DNA of 64,000 bases from Phoronis australis (Eukaryota; Phoronida; Phoronidae). Numbering within the stretch: the stretch's first letter is position 1; every line of letters starts with the position of its first letter. The notes beneath the pieces were generated by a model. The model did not search any database. It was not told where the DNA came from and saw only the letters and a list, made by a program, of their open reading frames with translations. The stretch lies in the NCBI GenBank assembly GCA_002633005.1, contig NMRA01000311.1, positions 390,114 through 454,113 on the forward strand. The letters are read 5' to 3'. The translations under genes and the position numbers were made by a program. Below, in pieces: positions 38,832-49,213 of this stretch.

Positions 38832-41800
38832 TTATGTGGATCGTCTTCGTATGGTATACTTTCCTTTTTGTAACGCTGACACGTAAATACGGATACGACT
38901 TCCATCAGATGTCCTCTTTACCCACACCTGAACGAAACCAAAACGCAGTTCAATACACAAAGTCTGCATTACAAGGGAGGAAAAAGATAACCAAACAGCA
39001 GTCAGGTCAAAATGTTTTGCCAAACAATTAAGTATATAATGAGAGCTGTTTAGGTAATCTGACTATTACCTTGGGACATCCTGTTTCACACAGTGGCAAG
39101 TGTCGAATGTTTAGTGTTGTGATTTACTTTTACAACGGTCATAAAAATCAAGTCATAAAATAAGACTCTATGTTTACTATAGTTACACATTGATTGTAAT
39201 GGAATGAGTCAAGTTTTTGGCTTCTCTTGATGAATTGCAAAATATCTTACTTTAAAGACCGACAAAAGCAGCAATCAATATGATGGCAAACTGTCTTGTT
39301 TGGGGCAATTAAAATCAGTCAGATAAACTCTCTATTATAGTGTTAGGTACACAAGCTTTGTCAGTCTATTATTAGGACTCCGCGGAGGAGTAGACTGGAA
39401 CTACTCAACAAAGGAGCAGCAGTGTATGAGTTTCTCTTCCATTTTCTGTAGTTAATCGATTCTGGGCATTCAAAGACTGAAGCAGCTCAACTTTTTACAG
39501 ACCGTAGTGCCAAAAATGGCCACCGCAATAATTTTTCTATAGCTGCCTACAGTACTATGACCAGCACTCACATCTGCTGCCCAATACCCAAAGAAAAGGA
39601 GACTGTTATAAAAGTCCAAGAGCTGTTGTAACTGGCTATTCAAATCCCATCCAGTAATAACATTCCATGGCTTAAGCCTCTTAGTTCGATTTCATCAACC
39701 AACAAAACTGACAGTCCATAAGAAAGAGGATGGAGCAGGCTATGTAATGCTATTTTGAGACAACCTCGAAATTATAAGTCTGTTAATGTGCACCACATCC
39801 GTCACCAATCATAGTCATAAAACAAGTTTTAATGAATTTGCATTATGCAGCAATAACCCAGTGAATTTTCCCCACATGTACCCAAACATTGTCCAGTATC
39901 ATACTCTTGGTAAGGACGATTTCTCGCTTCATAGCGAGATCTCGTATAGATGCTGCCTCTCGTTGTCTGCAATTGACAATGTCAAGACTATTGTGACGGC
40001 AGCCGAAAGAAAGCAAGGTAAGGTAAATGTCAATTTGTTACTAAATGAGTTCTACATTCACTATTCTACACTATTTAGCAATATTTTACAAGCCACAAGT
40101 AATGTTAACGTTTCTGGACCTAAATGTCTTGCTCACCAAAATGCCCACGTGGCCGGAGTGCCCCCGCCATAATTAGGGGATAGGGGGAACCTCTGCTCAA
40201 TTTTTTAATGTCAACATTTAATGAAATGCCCATGTGGCTGGCGTATACCCGCTGTAACCTAGGGATAGGGGGAACCCTTCCCCAACTTCAGGTCAACACC
40301 ATTTAAATGCCCATGTGGCCGGCGTACCTCCACCATTACCTGGGGATAGGGGGAACCCCTGCCGAGTTTTTAATTCATCATCATGCGCATGTGCCCGGCG
40401 TAATCTTGCCATAACCCAGGGATAAGGAGAAAGTACTTGGCTTATAATTTTTGAAAATGGCTAAAAGTTTTCAGATGCTTTAGCCAATTTGGCTAATACC
40501 TTTAAAAGTTTAGCCTGAGCCTAACATTGCATAATGATAGAAACATGTTCAGAAGAGAAAATGACAGTGAGTGTGCAGTTGTCTCTGTGCATGAGCAAGA
40601 GGACTAGGATAGAGAAATACAGCGTGCTGTTTGAGAACCCTGATACCACTTGCCAATATCAAGCATGTATCATCTCACCAATTTTGGACACAATAAAGCC
40701 GACCAGAGAAATTTTATTTCATAATTTTTTTCTTGAAAGATACATTTATGCAGCATCAAATTTTTATGCTTTTTCACATTCAAGTTTCNCCATAACCTGG
40801 GGATAGGGGGAACCCCTGCCGAGTTTTTAATTCATCATCATGCGCATGTGCCCGGCGTAATCTTGCCATAACCCAGGGATAAGGAGAAAGTATTTGGCTT
40901 ATAATTTTTGAAAATGGCTAAAAGTTTTCAGATGCTTTAGCCAATTTGGCTAATACCTTTAAAAGTCTAGCCTGAGCCTAACATTGCATAATGATAGAAA
41001 CATGTTCAGAAGAGAAAATGACAGTGAGTGTGCAGTTGTCTCTGTGCATGAGCAAGAGGACTAGGATAGAGAAATACAGCGTGCTGTTTGAGAACCCTGA
41101 TACCACTTGCCAATATCAAGCATGTATCATCTCACCAATTTTGGACACAATAAAGCCGACCAGAGAAATTTTATTTCATAATTTTTTTCTTGAAAGATAC
41201 ATTTATGCAGCATCAAATTTTTATGCTTTTTCACATTCAAGTTTCGCACCACAGCTAACATCAGACAATATTCGAAAAATTTACGAGTATTCACAATCGT
41301 GTTAGAAGCAATTGAAAGTCGAAAAAGAGTTGGCAATTATTTTTGTCAGAAATTGTTGAGATTTTACATTTGGTACATCATCTTACCTCATGGGTGCCAA
41401 CCTCACTAACGACTGCGCTGACTTTGCCGGTTTCTTTCGACTCTATGTAAACTGGTTGGCCCCGTTGAAACCTGCATGAGCACTCCAGTTTAGTACATAA
41501 CACAACGTCAATGGAACCGGTTAGTATGGAAAAATCACTACCTTTCAGAAGTAGCCAAGAGAACAAGCGGGTCGGACAAAAATTCTGACTGACATGGCTG
41601 CCACAAAAGGGATTATCTGTTTTGGAAGATTACGTGATCAAAACATTCCTATGCTTTGTTTTAAATGCCCTGATAATGCGCCTGAATATCCCCTAAAAGG
41701 GTACTGCGCCTTGAGCTCTCACAGCTGCACTTTTTTCTTTCAATTTTATGTCGCCAACTAGACACTAGCTGTTGCACCCAAAGATAACAGCTTAAAACAG

Positions 41801-44800
41801 TTTTGAATCAAAGAGCTTCAAATCTTTTCTGGAACAGATTGAAGAAGCTACAATGTACAGCGTGTCTTCCGTCCAAAAAGTGAACAGTTGACAGACAAAT
41901 TGTTCCTTACTAAGATGAGAAATGATTTCTGGGTTTGGAAAAAATTAACAGTTGGTTATTCCTTAAGACCATGCTTAGAGCCTCAACAAGCCAACCTGTA
42001 AGGCTTGGTCTCAAGCGATAACAAACTTACACTTTTTGAAGCCCTAAATCAACTCCGGTTTGACTATTTCATAACACTAACCAATGATTTCACATTCTCA
42101 GGCATGTACTTGTGAAAGATAGTGATCATACTGTTAAAACAATAACTCACTCAGCCAGTAGTATCTAGTAGGCCTGACACCATGTTCGGGTGGAGGAAGT
42201 ATAAACTACAACATGGGACATAAAGAACGCACTGTACAGGATTTGAAATTTTCTAGACTTGTAACAGACCAACAGTCGATCCTGTGTCTGGTGGCACTAC
42301 AATTTTCATTCCTTTCGCAAAGAACTGAGAAGAAACTCCACTACGGAACAAGAGAAGAATATCTCATCAAGATGTGGACTCCAATCCACGACCTAGCCAG
42401 CATTGTTACTGTAAGCCACTAATCATCTTCACACGTCTAACAATGCTAGCCTGTCACATGGCCATAAACAATGCTAGCCTGTCACATAGCCATGCACAAT
42501 GCTAGCCTGTCACATGGCCATGACCAATGCTAGCCAGTCACATGGCCATGCACAGTGCTAGCCTGTCACATGGCCACGTACAATGCTAGCCTGTCACATG
42601 GCCACGTACAATGCTAGCCTGTCAGATGGCCATGCACAATACTAGCCTGTCACATGGCCATGCACAATCATTTTGTCATTCTATCATTTCCTTGTCATCT
42701 GAAGAAACTGCTTATTTCAGAGATCATTTTGTCTTAATAAAACTGAAATGTTGCTGACAAAAATATGTACTTGACAAATTTGCACAAAGAAAATCCAAAG
42801 TTTTGGATTAAACATTTTTGCCTACTAAGCCTCTCCTAGACCACGAATGAATTTTTTTTAAGTCATTCTCTTAATTACCTTATGAGCAAAGTGACAATCA
42901 ACCTATTAACGTTTGTATTTTTTGTCAAGATTTATGCTTTAGTAGATCATGAATAGACTCTATTCACGCGGCAGACATTAAAATCCAAAGCGAGGCTCAC
43001 TGCGATAAACAAAGCGAAAGTAGACATTGCGTGAGTTAAATAGCCGGTCTTTCGAGTCCAACCTGGATATTGAATTTTAATAATGTGTCAACAATTAAAC
43101 CACACAGACGTAGAAAATTACATTAGAGAACAAGTTAAGGCGTCAAAGAGTTGTCTGACGAAAGGGTTTAATTTTTNTTTTCTAGCCGTTCGGGGAACAA
43201 CACGGACTGAAACACAGACTCCTATGCCGATGAGCTAACAGAGCTATCGTAGCGAGTCTCGTTTTGGAACGCGCCTCCTGTCGGCGTGAATAGGGTCTAT
43301 GGGTGAACAACTCCTGAAAATTACCGAAAACAAGATATAGTTCCCCTAACATCAATCACAATTTTTCCATGACAAACAAAACCAGACATCAACTGCAGTA
43401 ACAGCTAATGATAAAACGAGCACTGAACAAAAAAACTTCAAATTATCTCTTACCATCTCTTCTCATAGTACAACTTGCCATCATCTGTCCTAGCGTCGTA
43501 AGGTCCTTCACTGGGATTGGACGGCATGTGGCTAGGCTTCCGGCTGATTGGCTTCCCGCTCACTTTGTTGATAATTTTCAGGTCTTCATTGATGGCACTG
43601 TCATCCAGCAAGAGATTCAGCTGAGGTAGGTAGTGTTAAGGATGTTCAACGTGATTTACAATGGAGCATTGTTGTAAGGATGTATTGGGGTGGTGTAAAT
43701 TAAAACCATAAAATTTAAATCAGCTAAAAACCCCAAGAAGAGAACTTTTGATTAAGACCGATTTCCGCAGTAAAATTGGTCTCAAATTGCTCCTAACTCA
43801 GATGAGAAGTGATTTCTGGACCAACAAAGAATACACAATTCATTATTTACTGAGACCATGTTGAATTTTTGTTGAAATTTTAGCTAAATATGCAAAATAT
43901 GTTTTTACTAAAACACGAAATAAATATAACTTGCTTTACTCTGTGCTGTCTTATTTGATTCTTAATTTATATGCACTCTATGGTCTTGATCTCCCAGACA
44001 ACATTCACGTGCTAAGTAGCAACTTGAGTACACATGTCTTTTCAATTCCGGCTGACTATAGTTAAGTAAACTGACTCGTGAAATGAAAACGAGCCACATT
44101 TTATTTTGCAGAGCCATCTGGGAAGGTCTTGTCTTCAAATTTTCCTTAAATATGCAAATAGGACTATGACAGGGATTACATACACTTACGTGTGACATGC
44201 AAGTTGGCAACAGTTTAAACACACAAGATCTCTTAACTTTCTGCAGCTCAATAAAAGGATATCAGGTGAGGCTTTCCGTCGCTTCTCAGGCACAGGCATG
44301 GGATCATTAGGACGCCTGCGTAACTTCCGAGTCATCACCTTCAACTCCATACAGTCTGAAATACAAAGCATATATCACTACATCCACCATACACTCATTC
44401 ATATTCTCATCACAGGTTCATCACATGTCATATCTACTGCTATAAAACAGCCACAAGGAGTGCAGCTTTGTGAAATGGACAAGCCCTTATTAATTACCTA
44501 CATTGCCATATATCATTCAGAAACTAATTTAATCATTTTGTTGACTTCCCTATAATGTATTTTTATAATTGTTAATAGATATTTATTGACCTATCTTGTC
44601 TCCCACTCGCATTGTCTTTGTTGTGATGTCAATAAACAGAAAACGCATAATGCATATTTTTAGGCCACAACAACAGTAGTCACAACTAATTCCAAAGTAT
44701 ATAAACAAGAAAGTATAATAACAGAGATAATAGCTCAATGTTTTCAAACAATCAATGAATTCATATGCATACCTGTGATAACGGCCACTAATCTGTCTCC

Positions 44801-47800
44801 AACTACAGAGTCAAGCAATTGAACGAAAATGTTGAGCCAGTTCAATTGTACAATTTCGGCGACGGCATTAAACTGTTAATTTCAGACATAAAAGCGTTAT
44901 TTGCCTCCTTTATACACAACGTGTGAACAATAATCAGTCAGCACGACAGGGAATGTTATCTGTACTAAGTCCTCATGATGGAGAATTCCGTGTCATTTTA
45001 TCTGCTTATTTTTGGCACACCCTCTACACGTAACACTACCCCCAGTACCTCCAGTGAGTTCCATACTGTAACGTTCACTCTCAACATGTTTCTTCTTCTC
45101 TTCCAAGTCCATTATTAGGTTTTCTTTCAAGTCAATCTTACACTGCTCAAACTCTTTCACCGCCATTTTCTTTTCCTGCGTGTATCGCCTCTCGATATGT
45201 TCAATCTGAAATGTACACATGTTTGATTTACGAAATTTAGGACACACATTGCACCATCTGGTGTCATAAACTGAAACTAGGTGACTCCTTCAGGTAGAAG
45301 ATGCTCGATGTGGTTGTTCAAAGTAATTTGTGAAATTACTGAGCAATCGCCTCTAACCTGCGCAAGGAACAAATTGAGATCAATTTTATTATCATGGTAA
45401 GTGGTCTAAAGCAAAAGGTAGCTTCTTACAGAGGGCAGGTTTGTAACCATTCCAATCATTAACGATCTCTTTTCAAATGTGTTTGAGGACAAGTTAATTG
45501 TAATCGATAGTAAAACATAATCCTTCCGTGTTCTCCACAACAAAAAACTCAAATTCGACTTGAATTTCAAAACTCATGTACATGTGTTCAAAAGTCAATG
45601 TCTATACGTGTACTGTGGGGAGTTTGAAATAAATACATCAAACTGGTACCAAAAGTCCAAAATGTTCTCATTTGCTTAAGAATGACTAATCTCCCAAAAC
45701 TTCAGACTTGTTGCACAGGTTTTTAAACTCGACGCAAGTGAGTCAAACTCATCATGGCGAAATTCAAACTCGACTAAGTGACAAGTCAAAACAAGTTGTG
45801 GAGAGAACACTGTGCTCATATATCCACTCATTCACATCATGGCAATGTCAAACCTAGAACTCACACTAAACTCTTTCCAAACTTTGCAGTTCCGCAAGCG
45901 TTCATTGTAGTTTTGTTCTATCTTCTTCAGCCGTTTCAAATACTCTGGCAGTATTCCGTCTTTAAGTTGGTTCAGTTGTTTCTTAAATTGGGCGAGTTTG
46001 TCCTGGTACATTCTGAACAGAAACAATGTCAAAAGTAAAAATTATTTAATAATTTTATTTAGTCTTCTTACACGCCATATGTTGGCCACATGACGTGACC
46101 TATAGTTAAGTCTCAAACGACTTCTTTAGTTTTTTCCCAACTGGAGCTTGATCAAACTCGGAACTTTCTGCTAACCGTGGATACTCTCTAGTCCACTTAT
46201 CTATCAGAACCACGGTAAACGCACTGATTTATAATAGCACAATTACATAGTTACACATAACACTTTATGAGCACTTTAATTAAAACATCCATGACAAGTT
46301 CTATCCATCCATCAACAATGAGTGATTAATGTATCATGCTTCCAGGCAAGGAAGGAGTAATAAACTACAAAAACCAAAAAATATAATCACTTATTACACA
46401 CACGCACAAACCTTACGTGATAAATTTTGGCTGGATTTTACCTTAATAGACAAAAATACCAAAAGTGGTTCTGGTCTCTGTTTTTTTTGAAAATCGAGAT
46501 GGTGGAGTGCTATTTTTGTACCTCAAATTTTCATAAAAGAAAATCTACTCAAGACAAGCAAAACTGATAGGGAGTTTTTTACTCATCACTTAAAGCAAAT
46601 CATGGCATTGCTAACCTTATTCATCCTTGTTTGTAAACATGCCTAGCCTTTGTGCAGCTTTTCAAAAAAAATCTTGTCTGAAATTGTTATGGGCAATCAT
46701 TCTTGTTTTATTTTTAGATGGTGAGAGCAGGTCTCAAAATGAGTCCAAGTAAAGACCAGAACCAACTTTTGCCTTTGCATGGCCTAATATGTATTCAGAG
46801 TGAACACTTCAACACAGTGCACTTGTTTGAACTACAAAAAGAAAATAATTGTTTAAGTCTACATACTGTTCTTTGATTTCTGTGAACTCCTCTTTTCTTT
46901 TAACCACTTCTGTCTCACTAGCATCTTCAGTGTCTGAAAATAGTTTGAATTGTTTACTACTCATCTAAGTATCGAAACGAGCCTATTCATAAACTATTAA
47001 GCCCCTTGAGCGAATACTCATCACTGCCAACTTGATTTATGAGTTTGAAGTTTTATCATTTTACACAAGTAGACAGGGCCCTCAATTCCTCGATATTGGG
47101 GCCAAACATCGGTTCCATTCTCCTCTGAAAGATATTAAAAATACCATGCGAAATTCTCCTCATGAGACCAAAAAAATTCCCCTCAAGTGATAGTAAAATT
47201 CCAGCCGAGGTCTTTAATTCCTTCCAACTCGAACAAATACTCCCTTAATCAAACGTTTTCTTTGCACAGTCTTCCATTCAGTTGCCCAAATCGGCAACTG
47301 GCCAGGTTCTCCTATTTTTACTGCACCTGTCAGGAGCACATGCAGTGTTAAAAATGGCCAGTTGTTGCTTTGGGCAACTGAACGAAGTACTGGTCAAAGA
47401 AAAAGTTTGATTACAGGAGTGTTTGTGCGAAATAGAAGAAATTAAAAACATTGACGGCCTCCTAAGGTGTCCCTCTATGTGCAAATGGTACTTATAACAA
47501 CGTGGCTTTTATGTTTTAATCAGTGTGAGGCATAACTTCCTGAAAAGCTTCAGGCATATGAAACTCCTATAGGAGCTTCATCATCTCCACTGGAGTCAGC
47601 TAGAGACGGTGGTCACTCTGTATTTCCAGGTTAGACAATGACCACCATCTCTAGCTGGGTCAGTAGAGACAGTGTAGCTCCTATAAGAGCTTCACATATG
47701 TCGGAAGCATTTCGTCACATTGACTAAAACATAAAAGTCACGTCGTTATAAATACCATTTGTGCATAGAGGGACACCTTAGGAGTCTGTCGGTGTCTTTA

Positions 47801-48944
47801 ATTCCTTCCAACTTGAACTCATACTTCCGTTATCAAACTTTTTCGTTGAGCAGTATCTCGTTCAGTTACCAAAATCGGTAACTGGCCATTTTTACACTGT
47901 GCATGCCAGGAGATGTGACATTATACCACCTGCCGAGCGCAGTATTAAAAATAGCCAGTTTTCGATTTTGGGAACTGAACAAAGGACTGCTTGAAAAAAA
48001 GTTTGATAATGGGAATATTTGTTCGAGTTGGAAGGAATTACTAGTAAAGACATTGATGGCCTCCTAGTATTAAGGTGTCCCTCTATGTGAAAAAGGTATT
48101 TATAACAATGTGAATTTGATGTTTTCGAGTCAGTGTGAGGCATAATTTGCCAAAAAGCTTGCTGCATGTAAGAAGCTCCTACAGGAGCTACACCGTCTCT
48201 ACTGAGCCAGCCACTGTCTATTCCCAGGTGTGACTCAAGCGCGCACCCAGCCTTCAATATGGGGGGCTCTAGTTTCTGTCGATGTGGACCTTTTGCTAAC
48301 AAAATATCAGCAGGACTAAAAAAAAGAAAAACAGGGTACTACCTTCAAAACTGTAAACTGTGCGTCTGGGTCTTTTTAGTGGACTTTTGCCTCATTTTCT
48401 CAGAGTTTTTGTTTCTCTAAGGTGGACCTTTTTGCCAAATGGGGGGGGCTCATTTGAGCCCCCCGTGGGTGCGCGCATGTGACTTACAATCAGATAAAGC
48501 CACACTAAATAGCTTCCCAAGTGGCACTTGGTGTTGTGACTTCAATATTGCTTGTGAAGCGCACCAGCAAAGCTGGTGTGATCACGCACTTCGTTTACAA
48601 TTCGAGGTGATAGCTCACATTTTTGCAAAAATGTTGTGTCTATGGAATGCAGTCCTGAGCCACAAGACAGAAGAATTCTATATTTTTATTAAGTAATTAA
48701 GTTAAGTTCAACTTCAACTTCGTTCAAGCACCACTCACCACGACACCAGCTTTCGAATTTTAAAAAGCATAAACACTAACAGCCTAACTTTGAAAACTTC
48801 AGACACAAATAAACAACGGATAATGAGATTACCTTCGTCAGACGGAGGATATTCACTTCGATCGTCCTCCGAAAGGCTATCATGTTCGTCGAAATCGTAT
48901 TCGTTATAACCAGCGCGGGGCGAAGAGGAATAACTCGACGCCAT
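38832..48944 (-). CDS. SUDS3: SUDS3/SDS3, Sin3-HDAC co-repressor subunit
   Basis: SUDS3 is a nuclear subunit of the Sin3-HDAC complex; it links HDAC1/2 to Sin3 and supports deacetylase activity. Exons on the minus strand: 48944-48833, 46933-46867, 46012-45865, 45205-45049, 44355-44263, 43625-43454, 41471-41387, 38927-38832. They sum to 930 nt (309 residues plus TAA); the human protein is of similar length. Visible in order: acidic N terminus (DTEDASETE); coiled coil with [22 protein letters not shown] and [16 protein letters not shown]; the hallmark [12 protein letters not shown] block; [10 protein letters not shown]; and a C-terminal Tudor-like fold ([34 protein letters not shown]) ending IRRRST. 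BRMS1 and BRMS1L share the coiled coil but not this C terminus. Intron 5 is AT-AC (U12). The gene is head to head with DERL2. Confidence 0.95.
40139..40435. repeat. about 82-85 bp tandem repeat in SUDS3 intron
   Basis: Three to four units each contain AAATGCCCATGTGGCCGGCGT followed about 35 bases on by GGGGATAGGGGGAACC. The last unit is partial (GCGCATGTGCCCGGCGTAAT). One unit is present again after the gap at 40789 because of the block duplication. Confidence 0.8.
40333..41245. repeat. 456-bp direct duplication across a gap base
   Basis: 40333-40788 and 40790-41245 are almost identical, with a few substitutions only, and abut the N at 40789. Both contain the same short open frame ([13 protein letters not shown]...), intact to a stop only in the second copy. 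It is most likely two haplotypes of one locus in a SUDS3 intron. Confidence 0.88.
42441..42664. repeat. 28-bp minisatellite, 8 units
   Basis: Eight consecutive 28-base units of CAATGCTAGCCTGTCACATG + GCCATGCA with scattered substitutions. It lies within a SUDS3 intron. Confidence 0.95.
42953..43302. mobile_element. TIR DNA transposon copy with collapsed interior
   Basis: The left end ATAGACTCTATTCACGCGG (42953-42971) is the near reverse complement of the right end CGTGAATAGGGTCTATGG (43285-43302). The inner sequence matches 823-1032 up to the N at 43177, then jumps to the part matching 2336-2452. About 1.3 kb of interior present in the other copy is therefore missing at the N. No target-site duplication is obvious. 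Confidence 0.75.
43626..44262 (-). other. SUDS3: U12-type AT-AC intron of SUDS3
   Basis: On the minus strand the intron starts at 44262 with ATATCCTTT, the exact minor-spliceosome 5' site. A TCCTTAAC branch site lies at 43642-43635, 10 nt before the terminal AC (43627-43626). Splicing here gives KASPAQLNLLL, which aligns without gaps to the vertebrate protein. No GT donor in this exon gives a phase-compatible product. Confidence 0.92.
47080..47215 (-). repeat. dispersed repeat, copy 2 (inverted)
   Basis: GACAGGGCCCTCAATTCCTCG and the following sequence match the reverse complement of 1925-2080. Confidence 0.65.
47211..48240. repeat. complex foldback repeat cluster in SUDS3 intron 1
   Basis: Alternating hairpins. 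About 47211-47310 pairs with about 47370-47455 (arms around GTTGCCCAAATCGGCAACTGG). About 47455-47580 pairs with about 47670-47795 (arms around CTCCTAAGGTGTCCCTCTATG). About 47795-48060 repeats the first hairpin and 48062-48240 begins the second again. Another relative lies at 49745-50260. No coding potential recognised. Confidence 0.75.
48239..48485. repeat. dispersed repeat, GAGCCCCCCATATT family
   Basis: GCGCACCCAGCCTTCAATATG with a following GGGGGCTC is the same family edge seen at 22047, 35109 and 54041. It is bounded further on by GGGGGGGCTCATTTGAGCCC near 48442-48461, which forms a small palindrome. Confidence 0.5.
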
Positions 48945-49213
48945 TTTACAGGAAGTTCTGTAATCGGCCTTGACCTTGATCAAATCTTCCGTCAGATTTA
49001 CTAACAACAGCTAATGATATTGACGGTGTTGTTTTCACCGCTTCATTGATACAGTAGCTACTGGTCCATGGTGATAACTCCTTCCATAGTATATTCCTAA
49101 CCTATGTCTCGTGAATTATGAAGTAAATCAATACTTCCGGCTGCAAAAATTGACGCATGCGTAATGAATGACGTGGCAAAAGCTGAAGCAGAAAGCACAA
49201 CAAGCAGGCCGGG
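48945..49213. promoter_or_regulatory. bidirectional SUDS3-DERL2 promoter
   Basis: Only 269 bp separate the two start codons. Visible sites near the DERL2 side: ACTTCCGGC (49133-49141, ETS consensus), ACGCATGCGT (49153-49162, NRF1-like palindrome) and TGACGTGGC (49169-49177), which matches the ATF6/XBP1 unfolded-protein-response element. There is no TATA box at a useful distance. Mammalian Derlin-2 is known to be induced through IRE1-XBP1. Transcription starts are not visible from sequence. Confidence 0.65.

Noticed and set aside
39786-40172. 128-codon open frame ([12 protein letters not shown]...)
   Set aside because: It is intronic in SUDS3 on the opposite strand, runs into the 85-bp tandem repeat, and has no recognised family.
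40534-41305. Repeated open frame [13 protein letters not shown]... as a gene
   Set aside because: It lies inside a SUDS3 intron, duplicated by an assembly artefact, with no family resemblance or supporting signals.
43182-43302. tRNA-like A-box on the minus strand (TTAGCTCATCGG)
   Set aside because: The A- and B-box-like spacing is too short for a tRNA, and the segment is explained by the TIR transposon end.
44189-44262. Strong GTAAGT donor after SUDS3 exon 5
   Set aside because: Using it adds about 24 non-homologous residues and leaves phase 2, which runs into a stop in the next exon. The AT-AC site gives exact homology.
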